A stretch of 64,000 nt of DNA from Nilaparvata lugens (Eukaryota; Arthropoda; Insecta; Hemiptera; Delphacidae), in assembly GCF_014356525.2 (NCBI RefSeq), contig NC_052518.1:104079323-104143322 (forward strand), in the 5' to 3' direction. Below the pieces are notes generated by a model, which was not told the DNA's origin, made no database searches, and worked only from the letters and a program-made list of their open reading frames with translations. Both the position numbers and the translations under genes were made by a program. Within the stretch, counting starts at the first letter, position 1. Each line of letters begins with the position of its first letter. Shown piece by piece: positions 45,240-55,998 of the stretch.

Positions 45240-45407
45240 CTAGGGCTAGTTACACACACATATCGATTTTTGGGCGTTCGATTATTTGCCGTCCTTATGA
45301 GACAGATTAAACAGAACTTGACAATGACAAATATCATCTGTTTAATCTAATAGAATTTATAAAAATCGTACGACCAAAAATCTTTATGTATGTAACTGGC
45401 TTAATAT
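45240..45407. mobile_element. short MITE (AAGCCAGTTACA..ACA ends), copy 2
   Basis: GGGCTAGTTACACACACATA at the left, GTATGTAACTGGCTTA at the right, and the central ATCATCTGTTTAATCTAATA match the copy at 18552-18731. Confidence 0.82.
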
Positions 45408-46176
45408 CACCCAACATGTTGCCTATTGAATCTAGCTACCTGCTAAATCTTATGCTAGATAATAGAGGCTCGGGGTCTTGGCTCTGCTCTAGGCTTAGAT
45501 AACTCTAGTTACCAAACTTATGCTTTTTGCGTATTTTATAAATTTACAGCTGTGAATTTTAGCTTTTAGCTGTTCATCATTTCAAGGTTAACAGAATCTC
45601 AATAATTCATATTTTATACACTCTTTATTGTCATGTTTCACTCGCCTCCTTATAATTTCTACTCTATTGAAATAAATGATTGATTAATTACATGCATGTC
45701 GTTGTCCAAAATATAGATTTATAAAAAAATTCTCAAGATTATATGTTGCTCAAAATATATTAATGTCAAGCTTATTGGCCCGTTTAGCCTGCGATAAACA
45801 TGAAACATGAGTTTTCCAATCCCAGAGGTAAACTTAATTTCTTGTTCTGCAATCTCGTGATTTTAACTTGAAGGAAATTTAGAAAATCGGCACTTTTTGA
45901 AATCTTATAATAATGTACCCTGATCCAAAGTCTTTGAAAATTTTCATCCATTGTCAGCATATCAGGCTCTTGAGTCCCGTCAGTGAGGTCCACGATATAA
46001 TGGCAGTATTTGATTAACATTGGTGCTGCTATCCTTTTCCAACATACCACAAAACAAATAGCACTATCCTTTTCCAGCTCCGCAACGTTGCTAGATCGTT
46101 TTTAACAATGTTGAACTATAATTAATCATTTCACTTATATGGGCTACTTTTGTTCAAATTAATAAAAACAATATGA

Positions 46177-46250
46177 AAACTTGTAGTACCCCTATTAAAA
46201 ACTTTAAAATATTTTAAAGTTTTTAATAAAGGGTACTACAAGTTTTTAGT
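46177..46250. repeat. near-perfect hairpin
   Basis: AAAACTTGTAGTACCCCTAT, TAAAAACTTTAAAA pairs with TTTTAAAGTTTTTAATAAAG, GGTACTACAAGTTTTT. The arms are about 35 bp with almost no loop. Confidence 0.9.
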
Positions 46251-46372
46251 TTGTTTTTATTAATTCAATCAATAAAAAATATTCAATCTCAATTATAAAA
46301 ATATATTATTAAATCCTTGAAAAATATAAATTATTGGTGAATAAAATGTAATTTATTATTTCTAACAAGAAT

Positions 46373-47214
46373 TATAGTGAGGTCCACGTTATAATGGCAG
46401 TGTATGATTGACAATACTGTTGCTGTCCTTTTCTATCATACAACAAAACAGATAGCTATATCTCTCTCTCGCTTAGCAATGTTGTCAGTTTGCCAGAATA
46501 TTTTATTTTTACTTTTGACAGTGACTGTACAAAAGTAGACAAACAAATCTCAGCCGCTATTTTTTTCTTCATTCTATCAAAATACTTGAGTACACAAGTC
46601 GTATAATTGATTTAAAATGTATTTTGAAACAATGAAATTATTTTTAGACATTACCATATGAGAAAAACAAATTGAAATACCTGAAATGACATTTTAAAAG
46701 TTGATAACTAACCATCCTAGACTCTATCCATGCTTCAGTTAGGCTACACGTATAGGTTAGACCTACTCGTACTGGTATAAATAATATTGAAAGGCTATTT
46801 CAGAATTATTTCCATTGAAATTACTTTCTTTTGATAGGATTTCTATTTTTCTATTATTTTTAAAAGAAATTGGAATAGAAGATCTACAAAATAACTTAAT
46901 TTCTGTTGTTTTGAAATTCAGATTCTTGTACCACAGCTTTTCAAATCAGCCGCCATTTCAGATTTGTATAAAAATAGAAATCTGATCTCAGTTATGAAAG
47001 CAAATTTTTGAATCAAATTATGAAAAAATATATTTTCTTGATTAATTTGACATTAAATTGATTATTTTATTAAGGAAATGATAATTATTATTAGATCAAA
47101 TTTAATGGGATGAATTGAGTAATAGCTGTGTACACTCAGTGGAAAAATGGAGAGACTTGGCAACGTTTTTCTCCTATCTTTCTACACTGCCATTTTAACG
47201 TGGACCTCACTATA
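46373..47214. mobile_element. MITE family M1, copy g (nested in copy f)
   Basis: TATAGTGAGGTCCACGTTAT and TTAACGTGGACCTCACTATA at the ends. The 842-bp interior is close to copy a (2698-3519), including TGACAGTGACTGTACAAAAG and TAATGGGATGAATTGAGTAA. Copies a and g form a long subfamily. Confidence 0.9.
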
Positions 47215-47990
47215 ACACTGAATATTACATCAGATTTACTGTTATCAGCTATCCTCTATAGAAGGCAGAGAATCGGCAACACTGTTCCATCTTTCTCCAC
47301 TGATATGATAACATGGACCTCACTATATTTTAGTAGTGTACAGTTTAAATGATCTCTATTTTATATTGAGTCATTCTATCATGGAAGCTTCAAGCCCGTA
47401 TTAAATTAGGCGACCAGGCGGGGTCACCAATGGGAAACCAGAGAGCCACCATTAATGGCCGTGTGTTATTCCATTACATGACCTTGCCTTTCCATTACAA
47501 ATTTATCTGTCGGGAGACTGTATAATCATTGGAATTTTATTATATTTTTCTGAATGTATCCTCTAACCACAGAACCCCTTTTTTATCTTGTGAAAGGAGA
47601 AGATTTGGCAAGTAACCCTCTCGATTATAGTAAATTTATATGAATGTTATCTCCAATCTCGACAACATTTTGTTGAAGGTTTAGGATTGTCCTGTGTATG
47701 CTGATTTCAGATATTAATAACCTCAAATCAACTATTTCAGTTGGATAAATATACGGGAAAACAGTAAACACCGTCGGCTATAAGAGGGAGTACAGCCTCA
47801 CAAACCTTGGAATTAAAGCTTACAACCAAAACAGATCTTCAAGTGACAAGAAATTTCTGTTTTAAGTTTGTTGCAGTTTTAGTCTCAATTGTCTCAAGTT
47901 GAATATCTCGCGAAATACAATGGTTTCTATAGAAAACAGTGCTAATATTGCTGTTTGTTTGCTGATTGATCGACGATCATAACACTCTTC

Positions 47991-48181
47991 GACCAGTTAT
48001 AGAATAGACACGCTGGGAAGTCTAGCCTCTGAAGCCATCTAGCATCGGATAGAAAACAATGTAAACAAACTCTGCAGAAAAGTTTTCTATCCGATGCTGA
48101 CGTCACGATATGGTGATATGGCAGTAGATGTTGGCTTTCAGTATGAATATACAATGGGCCGTGTCTATTCTATAACTGGTC
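47991..48181. mobile_element. 191-bp MITE (GACCAGTTATAGAATAGACA)
   Basis: GACCAGTTATAGAATAGACA at the left and TGTCTATTCTATAACTGGTC at the right are perfect inverses. An inner hairpin AGCATCGGATAGAAAAC / GTTTTCTATCCGATGCT (48041-48096) adds further fold-back. Confidence 0.9.
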
Positions 48182-48597
48182 TAAGATAATACTCATAATA
48201 TTAGCTGAGGATTTATTGAATTTTGCTGTTTTTTAACATCCAAAAACGTGATGTCTGTGACCTGATATTCTGCCGAATCAATTTATTAGTCAGTCGAGAA
48301 CAATTAATTTGTAAAAAGAAGACAATCAAGTCATAACTTTAACTTTTAAATATTTCATGGAATGTTATATACAATATAAAATGTGAATTTATAGACCAAC
48401 CCAAATAAAAATAAGCTGTTTGTAAGTCGGAACAGGCAATAGGCGAACCCTCGGATGTAAGATGATTATGATATTTTCCATCATGCTATGCAAGCATAAC
48501 TGCAGAATCTTCCAGTTCCCCTGGCAGATGAATAAATCATTCTATTTCCATTAAAAATTTAATTTTAAATCCTTAAAACAAAAAATATATAATTAAT

Positions 48598-48835
48598 ATA
48601 AAAAGAATAGCTTTTGCCCGGTAGTGAATCCTTTAAATAACCTCACAATTGAATTCTAACTTATCATCTGTAACCTATAGTTGTAGTCCTAACAAGTCTT
48701 ATGCTTCAAAAAAATATTTATAAAAAAGTTTTTTCCGGTAGCGAATCCTGTACATAACCTCATAATTAAATTCTAACCTATTATCTACAACGTGTAGGTA
48801 GTTATAATCCTAACAACCTTAATATTTAAAGATGT
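48598..48835. repeat. about 122-bp tandem duplication
   Basis: CCGGTAGTGAATCC, AATAACCTCACAATTGAATT and CTAACAAGTCTTA recur with changes as CCGGTAGCGAATCC, CATAACCTCATAATTAAATT and CTAACAACCTTA. Confidence 0.75.
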
Positions 48836-48930
48836 TTTAGCAGTGGAACAGTCTCGTTGTAGCTAAGGGTGAAATGAATGGTACATTTGTTAGTGTAATG
48901 GTTATTTTTGTTTTTTGCAGTCATAATCAG

Positions 48931-49004
48931 ATAATGCTGAGGGAACCCATTCAGTTGGCTTTGATGACGCAACAATAACTGAGGATTCTGCCAATGTTGT
49001 TTAA
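48931..49004 (+). CDS. host gene, alternative short terminal exon (acidic tail)
   Basis: The intron ends TTGTTTTTTGCAG TCATAATCAG, with two AGs ten bases apart. Using the second, AT joins the leftover G of exon 22582-22784 to give Asp, then NAEGTHSVGFDDATITEDSA, NVV and a stop: an acidic tail of 24 residues. Using the first AG gives only VIIR and a stop. The strong pyrimidine tract supports a real 3' splice site, but the exon is short, so the coding call is tentative. AATAAA near 49308 could be its poly(A) signal. Confidence 0.4.
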
Positions 49005-50649
49005 ATTGTCTTATTCAATGTGCAGTGTACTTCATTTCTTAATTGTAGCTACATGTTTAGTATTCGCCCTTTTATAAGATGGTAGCCTACAATAAGCAAG
49101 TAACATTTCCATTAATTATCTTTCATTAATGAATTTCTGGATGTCTTGTAACTGCTGATATTAAATTGTAACGCATTAAAACTAGAAGAGATTTAATATA
49201 TTTTTAACATGGAATAATCTACTGCACCTTTCCATTTGTTACTTTTTTATCTTGTATAACTTCAGTACAAGTAATAATGTATCTATAATTCAGATTCGTG
49301 TTATAAAAATAAATTCAGATCTGTTGTTAATCAAGTAACTTGTTAATTTGTTTCCCTTTCCAATACGAATGATTGCTCACTGTAATCATAATTTCCCAAC
49401 TCGGAATCTTCTCCACTCTTCCTAAAATGTCGTCAAAAATGCCACTCCAACATTGAGTTTCATATTAAAATAGAATATATAACCAAATATTAATAAGTAG
49501 CTGGTAATTTAGAAGATTTGGGCTAGGTGACGTAGCTCGTGTTAGAACTACAACAATTTTATGGGAGACTAAGAATTTTATAGAGCATCTAAAATGTTGA
49601 ATATTTACAACAAAAAAAATGGAGCCTCCACATGAAGCCTTGAATATTCACAGGCTCACACACTTGGATTCAGCAGTTTATTTAGTTTTGTTTATTCCAA
49701 GTAGTATCATACATGTTTATTGTTGTATATTTTGTATTAGAACAACCAAGAGTAACCACTGTATGAGTTTTTGATGTCAACACGAAACTATGTTTCTCTT
49801 AGATGCACATCTTGGACACCATTGGATTCCGCAGTTTCTATGATCTTGTTCAAATCAGGCAGCATATTTATTGTATATTTTGAACAGTTGGTTAGTTAAG
49901 AGTAACCAAATATAGTTGATGTAGGAGTTTTTGATGCCAACACAAAGCCATGTTTCTATCGATTTGTTTGAATTGACATCATCCCAATTGATTTCATTGG
50001 GGAAATTGATATGAGGAGCAATGGTCAACTGTTTTCCAATGTTTTCTAGTAGTCTGGAGCGTAGCATCTCCAATCTTGCCGCCCCAGTCATGACTTTATA
50101 CAGGGGAAACTGTGCGCTCTTAACATTAGACATTTTTTGTTCTCATAATTTTATGTTGACAGTGACTCTTTTCCTGCAGAATGAGTTCTCAGACAATTAT
50201 TTGTCTGTGAAATAAATCTCATAATCTGTGGTAAAAATCATCAAACTTGAAATGAATAAACTAAATTTTTGCGATGATAATCTCTTCACTCATAGACAGA
50301 CATCTCACATTTTACAAATCAATTTTCCGACGATTCGACAGGATTTAAATTGTTGTTTTTTTCACTTTCTGGGTAGCTGTGAAGGAGAAGATAGTTATCC
50401 ATACTGAATAAGAACAACAGCAATATCTAGTCTTCCTATTCAGTTGAAATTTGTTCTCTATGACTCACAAAATTCTCTCGCATCTCAAGTGTGTGTTGAT
50501 TACAAACCATTTAAAAAATTGAATATCTTTTAACCTACAATGTGGTAGAATTATTGGGTGTTGGTTTACCATTACCAGGGATGACATTATATGTATTATC
50601 ACGCAAAAACAGAAAATAATATTAAAATGAGAGAGAGGTAAAAGTATTA
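49005..50649. other. possible 3' UTR, then intron without recognisable feature
   Basis: If the preceding terminal exon is used, about the first 310 bp would be its 3' UTR. The remainder is AT-rich; GTATATTTTGT..GAACAACCAAGAGTAACC is duplicated at about 49720 and 49870 (similar 130-bp blocks). The 92-codon minus-strand frame at 49855-50133 shows no known domain. Confidence 0.35.
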
Positions 50650-51055
50650 TTAATTACATTTTGTTTTGGATGGACACGTTACCGTCGGTCCCGGCTGCCT
50701 AAAAATCAGTCGTTTGGTCATGTCAGAGGCCCTGAAATTGATCAGTTGTGACCTGAAAACTCTTACACCAGACCTGAATTTACACCATCCATTTTGTATA
50801 TGTTCTAACTTTACATGTTTTTATGTGTGGTTGTTTCTTGTCATTTATATGTTTCTTTTTTGGGTTTACTTTTTCCATCATCTTCAATCTTATACTACTT
50901 TGCTTCATGAATAACAAATTGTGGTATTTTTGTTACTGTGGATGTTAATGTGGATACATTTGAACTGTTAGAATGTAGAATTGGAACCGTTTTGGGCTTA
51001 AGCCTGAGCTACTTTTCTAGAAGTTTGTGATTCTAAATGATTGAATAAATGATGT
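50650..51055 (+). mobile_element. CR1-like LINE 3' end, copy 3
   Basis: TAGAATTGGAACCGTTTTGG, GCTTAAGCCTGAGCTACTTT and AATGATTGAATAAATGA at the end match the inverse of 44308-44640. The frame upstream (50666-50914) may be the last decayed part of an ORF2 but shows no clear motif. Confidence 0.6.
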
Positions 51056-51235
51056 GAAGAAGAATACTTTTAAGGTTATGAAAACTTGAGTTCAAGTAAA
51101 CTTGATTTCAAGCTTTCAAAATCGCCCATTTAACTCAAACGTTGAAAAATTATTATTTAAGAAAACGATCAATGTAAACGCAGCTTTATGTGAGTGATTA
51201 GTTAGCACTGAGACCACGGAACCAACTGCCAACTA

Positions 51236-51852
51236 TTAAGGCTGTGCAAAGGCTAAAAATAAACTTTCTACTCGTGATATTTTTCAAAGTTTTTCGATTA
51301 GTATATCATCAAGCTATCAAAATGAAAAAGTTTTCTCAAGAAAACATTTTTTTCTGATCATTACTTTTTGAGATATGAGCGCCTAAAGCTTAAATTTTTG
51401 GGACAGAACATTTCAAATTAAAGCAAAAATTTTCTGAGAATATAAATTTTCAAGATATTTATTCAACTTATAAAAATTACCAAAAATAACATTTAGTTGA
51501 GTTATTTTTGGTAAATTGAATTAATTAAAATTGAAATTTTAATTAAAAGTTAAATTGAATTAACTTTTTCAAAAATTGACATTTTCAGAAAATTTTTATT
51601 TTACTAGATCAACAATACCATGAAGAATCCATCCTCTTAATCTCATGGATTTATATCTTACCGAATTTGAAATGTTCTGTCCCAAACATTCAAACTTCAG
51701 AGGCTCATATCTCAAAAAGTAATGATCGGAGAAAAAATGTTTTCCTGAGAAAACTTTTTCATTTTGATAGGTTGATTGATGATGTACAAATCGAAAAACT
51801 TTGAAAAATATCACGAGTAGAAAGTTTATTTTTAGCCTTTGCACAGCCTTAA
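51236..51852. mobile_element. piggyBac-type foldback MITE, copy p4
   Basis: TTAA, GGCTGTGCAAAGGCTAAAAA at the left and GCCTTTGCACAGCC, TTAA at the right. Arms share TACTTTTTGAGATATGAGCG with the other copies. The left arm has lost a piece between TTTCAAATT and AAAGCAAAAATTT. Confidence 0.9.
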
Positions 51853-52082
51853 AAAGTATTTTTATTTTATTCATTGTACAAAACACTATAATCATAATAT
51901 AATTATGACCATAGAGGAAAACTTGGCTGAGCCTGTAAGATTTCTCTCCTAAATTTTGATAAAATTTTGATGTTGTCCAAATATTATTAGATTCTGAAAT
52001 CACTCATCACTGCTTCGCCACTCAACTTAATATTCGGTTCAGGAATAATTATTTTAAGATTTTGAAGATTATTATTCTTTGC

Positions 52083-52231
52083 CAGTTGCACAAAAGCCGG
52101 TTAAACTTTAACCGTGATTAATTCCACGAGAAACAATCAGAGAAGCCGTCTTTTCAAAAACGCTTTCTCTGATTGGATCTCGTAAAGTTAATCACGGTTA
52201 AAATTTAACCGGCTTTTGTGCTACCGGGCCT
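52083..52231. mobile_element. 149-bp MITE (GCACAAAAGCCGGTTAAA)
   Basis: GCACAAAAGCCGGTTAAACT, TTAACCGTGATTAA at the left and TTAATCACGGTTAAAATTTA, ACCGGCTTTTGTGC at the right are inverted; inner CAGAGAAGCC / GCTTTCTCTG also pair. Confidence 0.85.
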
Positions 52232-52297
52232 CAGAATATTTGAAGAAGGACTTGCGTTATGTTGAAAATGACTGCCTCCACTGATCTGGACACCAAA

Positions 52298-52422
52298 CAG
52301 ATAGTGCGGTGGTGTACCATAATTCTTGGAGTGGTTCCACATCAATGTGGTGCCACACCATGAATCATGGTGCACCACTGTGGAACCACTCCAAGAATCA
52401 TGGTACACCACCGCACTATCTG
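52298..52422. repeat. 125-bp near-perfect palindrome
   Basis: CAGATAGTGCGGTGGTGTAC, CATAATTCTTGGAGTGGTTC, CACA is mirrored by TGTGGAACCACTCCAAGAAT, CATGGTACACCACCGCACTA, TCTG. Smaller palindromes (CATCAATGTGGTG, CCATGAATCATGG) sit in the centre. Open frames here are mirror by-products. Confidence 0.92.
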
Positions 52423-52572
52423 CGACTCAGGTCGAGAAGAGACTCGACTCTAGTCGAAAACATGTGTTTTCAAATGGTGACACTCAGACCAGTCGATTCT
52501 AGTCTCCACGAAGTCACCATTTGGAAACACATGCTCTCGACTATAGTCGAGTCTCTTCTCGACCTGAGTCGC
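52422..52572. mobile_element. 151-bp foldback MITE abutting the palindrome
   Basis: GCGACTCAGGTCGAGAAGAG, ACTCGACT..AGTCGA at the left and TCGACTATAGTCGAGTCTCT, TCTCGACCTGAGTCGC at the right are inverted; GTGTTTTCAAATGGTGAC / GTCACCATTTGGAAACAC also pair. It starts at the very base where the previous palindrome ends. Confidence 0.9.
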
Positions 52573-54590
52573 CTAAGTGTGAGTTGAGCCTTAGGCACAA
52601 ATTCATCAAAAACGAAAACTTAGTTTGAACGACAGTTGAAGTCTGATGATTTTGAATTGGTCTTGTAATATGAATTTTTGTTTATTTGGCGCTCAAACCA
52701 AGTTTTCGTTTTGCTGAATTCTGTCCTTAAGGCTTAAGGCTGTTCGGTAGGCCTACACCGAGCTTATTACCCTATTTAATGCGGATAATCTTCCACAATA
52801 TAACTGTTAAGATCATTATAAGAGTGACAAAAAGTGGCAACTGAAATTTTTAAGTGGTCTAATAAGCGAGTTATAGGTTGTTGAAGTGCTAACTTTCCAG
52901 ATTCCGTTTTCTTTCCAAATCATAAACGGTTTAGAATTTTCCATTGGAGTTTTTTTTACAGTGGCTTTGTTCTAATATGCGTTTTTCGCGATTAATGCCA
53001 AAATAAACAAGTTATCGAATGTAAAAAAATGTTTCTTCTTTATTTATGAACGATATGGGGAATAAAATGTTTTAGTTTAGGAAAGATACATCTTTTGAAT
53101 TTTTGAGAGAAATTCCAATTAAGTTATATAGTCGAAATCGTTTATGATCTGGAAAGTTTGCAATTCAACAACCTACTCGCTCATTAGACCACTTTGAAAT
53201 TTCAGTTACCACTTTTTCTCACTCTTATAAGGATCTTAACAATTATATTGAAGAAGATGATCCAATTTAAAAAATAAAAAAGCACATTACGGATAATATA
53301 ATATATTGTGCTCTAAGCACAATATACGGATCTACGGTTTGAACTCCAGTTCAAACTATTGATCAGGTATCGTGTGATGCAGTGGAAGGAGAAAAACGAG
53401 AATTTGAATTCATTGAATCAACTCAATCAACTTCATTTGGGTGTTGTAGAAATAAAAATATTGTTTATTTGAATCGTCATTGTTTTTGGCTACGTCATCA
53501 GGTCGATATTCGCCATTTGTCGATAATCTACCAGATCGATATTCTTTATCGACTTTCAAAGTCGACAAGTAACTGTTCTAATCCTAACCTTAAAGTTTTT
53601 AAACGTACATACAAAGCAACGTGCTCTGACACTGTTCACGTTCAAACATACTCATACATTTCAAGTTGAAGTTCATTAAATTCTCTAATAGATCATTATT
53701 AAAAGATCTAACTGAATCTAGTTTTGTGTTCATTTTATCCACTTTATTTGATATGGATAAAAAGTCGTCGAAATTGAGTTTCCTCACCTCAGTGAAGTTA
53801 ACCTATCATCAGAGTACAGATGGAAATTACTGGGATATTGCATTTATTCAAATACTAATGATAACAAATAATTCTCATCGTTTAATAATAACTATCATCA
53901 GAGATTCCACAGGGCCACTTCACTATAAAAAGAAATTTATAGTGAACAAAATGTATAGGTTATACGGTAGGCTATGTCCTGGAGCGATTGGATCTTCAAG
54001 TAATAATCATTTGAAACTTGGGTAGGTAAATTAATTAGTTAATAGGTTTTTCTTATTCAGCACTTTTTTTAATTGCATGCGAATTTTTTATTAATTTATG
54101 CATTGGATAAGAAATTAAAATATCGGAATTACCGATCGTCTTATTATCGTCGATTAAAGATCGACGCGGTCTATCTGGCACCAGTCAACGACCCAGACAT
54201 CAAGACATTAAAAAAGGGCTGCTAACCCAAAACTTCTGTTCCTAAAAATAATTAATAACTTTGAACATTTTATTGAACACATTTATTGTGTTCAAAGTAT
54301 GGTCAAGTTCACATCACAGCATATATCACACAAAAGCTCTAAATATGTATGTTATGTGTATTCATGATAAGTTTATACTAATTCAAGGTAACAATACGAG
54401 TTATGATATAATAATATTTGTGTTATTGAGATTTTTTCAATAGCAATACGGTTTACTATATTGGCTTACAATAACTTAGTTTTCAAAATATTAAATGTAA
54501 AACCTGCTTCATCAATGAATAATAATTATTAGGTGTTTAGTATATTTTAAACAGTAGAGGTTTTGTTCTATTTAAAAATTTACTTCAGTT
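52573..54590. other. intron, no recognisable element
   Basis: AT-rich. It contains an inverted pair CTAACTTTCCAGATT..AAACGGTTTAG (about 52890) and CGTTTATGATCTGGAAAGTT (about 53145), within a loose 300-bp symmetry (52800-53240: TTATAAGAGTGACAAAAAGT / ACTTTTTCTCACTCTTATAA). That looks like an old foldback. Frames at 53382-54025 are unsupported. Confidence 0.4.
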
Positions 54591-54669
54591 GGGTTTTCGT
54601 TTGTGCGTAAATGCCGTCGTCGATCACGACAGGGTGAGGATCTCACATTGGGTAGATTTCAATTTGTCT

Positions 54670-55715
54670 TCTTCTACTTTGGCTGTGCCTTATCCCATTT
54701 AAATGGGGTCGGCATTCCTTCCTCTTAGTCTGCCTCTCCACAAAGCCCTATCCAATGCTTGCTCTCTCCTCCAACCACTCTCCCGCAAGTCAGCCGCTAT
54801 TCTATCTCCCCACCTCATCCTAGGTCTACCTCGTCCTCTCACACCATCCAAAACCAAATCCTGCACTCTTCGTCCAACATTATCCTCCTCCCGTCGTTGC
54901 ACATGCCCAAACCACCTCATCCTTGTCTCCTGCATTTTCTTTCCCAGTGGTCCAACTTTTACAGTGCCTCTGATCAATTCATTTCTTATTTTATCTCTTC
55001 TTGTAACCCCACACATCCATCTTAACATTCTCATCTCAGTCACTTCCATCTTTCGTTCCTGTTTCTTTGAAATGGGCCATGTTTCTGTTCCATACAACGT
55101 AGCTGGCCTCACAACTGATCTATACACTTCCCTTCATTTGACAATTCACTCTCTTATCACAAAGAACACCACTCATTTTTCTCCAGTTCATCCATCCACA
55201 ATTTATTCTATGCTGTATTTCTACATCAAGCCCTCTCTGTACACTTGAACCCAGGTACTTAAAACTTGCAACTGGTTGGAGTTGGTTTCCTTCAAGCTGT
55301 AAGGGTAGCCCATCATTGTTTCTCATTACCTTGTACTCTGTTTTTGATCGGCTAATTTTCAGTCCCCTTTCCTCCAAAGTCTTCCTCCAGCTTTCCAGCC
55401 TTTCTTCCAAATGATCTTTGGTAGGTTCACAGAGCACGATGTCATCTGCAAATAGCATGCACCATGGTGCTGGCCTCTTGACTGCAGCACCCACGACATC
55501 CATGAGCAGATCAAACAGATATGGGCTAAGTGCTGAACCCTGGTGAAGGCCAACTTGCACAGAAAACTCTTGGGTCCTTCCCACACTGGTTCTCACTCGA
55601 GTGATGGCTCGCTTGTACATCTCCTTTACCAATCGAACATACCTCTCTGACACACCTTTTCCTCTCATACTTCGCCAAATCTCTTGCCTGGGCACCCTGT
55701 CATAGGCTTTTTAAT
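54670..55715 (-). mobile_element. RTE-type LINE, 5'-truncated, with 16-bp target duplication
   Basis: AGATTTCAATTTGTCT (54654-54669) and AGATTTAAATTTGTCT (55716-55731) flank it with one difference. The minus-strand 3' end is GGGATAAGGCACAGCCAAAG, TAGAAGAAG, a short-repeat tail as in RTE elements. It carries the last two thirds of the reverse transcriptase and the C-terminus. Confidence 0.92.
54699..55710 (-). pseudogene. RTE reverse transcriptase, C-terminal part, frameshifted
   Basis: The upstream piece (55120-55695) has VPRQEIW-type start of the palm region, VQVGLHQGSALSPYLFDLLM, the catalytic box MLFADDIVLCEP, and KTEYKVM / FKYLGSSVQ downstream. The next piece (54699-55127), in another frame, reads MYRSVVRPATLYGTETWPIS and RMRWFGHVQRREEDNVGRRV, the typical tail. 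The endonuclease and the first RT motifs are missing. A frame change near 55120 and the 5' truncation make it inactive. Such enzymes copy their own RNA into DNA at a nick. Confidence 0.92.
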
Positions 55716-55998
55716 AGATTTAAATTTGTCTAAATAACCTAAAAGATCATGTTCAATTGATTTTAATGGGGGAGGTCAAGTTTATACTTTTAAATGGCAA
55801 TATGTTGATATTATTCGAAATTTTTTGATTCTTGGATCACGAAGAGCTATGGGAACAGCACACTTGAAATTTGGACAGTTATGAATTTCTTCAGACAACA
55901 ATGCCTGTTGTCGTCGACTGCGGAAGTTTACCCACAAGCGAAAACCCACCTTCAGAGAACTATTTTATCATGAATATTTGGAAAGAATTGAATTTCAA

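Larger units (their letters stand above)
45980..47336. mobile_element. MITE family M1, copy f (host of copy g)
   Basis: CAGTGAGGTCCACGATATAA at 45982 is a left end, and ATAACATGGACCTCACTATA ending at 47336 is a right end. Between them a complete M1 copy g (46373-47214) is inserted. Removing it leaves about 515 bp, a normal size for this family. A strong small hairpin (46177-46250, CTTGTAGTACCC..GGGTACTACAAG) lies in the left half. Confidence 0.65.
54591..55947. mobile_element. TTTCGTTTGTGCGTAAAT MITE, inverted copy split by an RTE insertion
   Basis: The left end GGGTTTTCGTTTGTGCGTAA, ATGCCGTCGTCG and the right end CGTCGACTGCGGAAGTTTAC, CCACAAGCGAAAACCC are inverted. Compared with the intact copy (23119-23436) the order is reversed, and 1.05 kb of RTE sequence lies at AGATTTCAATTTGTCT. 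Confidence 0.88.

Noticed and set aside
54703..55248. 181-codon + strand frame
   Set aside because: It lies antisense to the RTE reverse transcriptase; no motif of its own.
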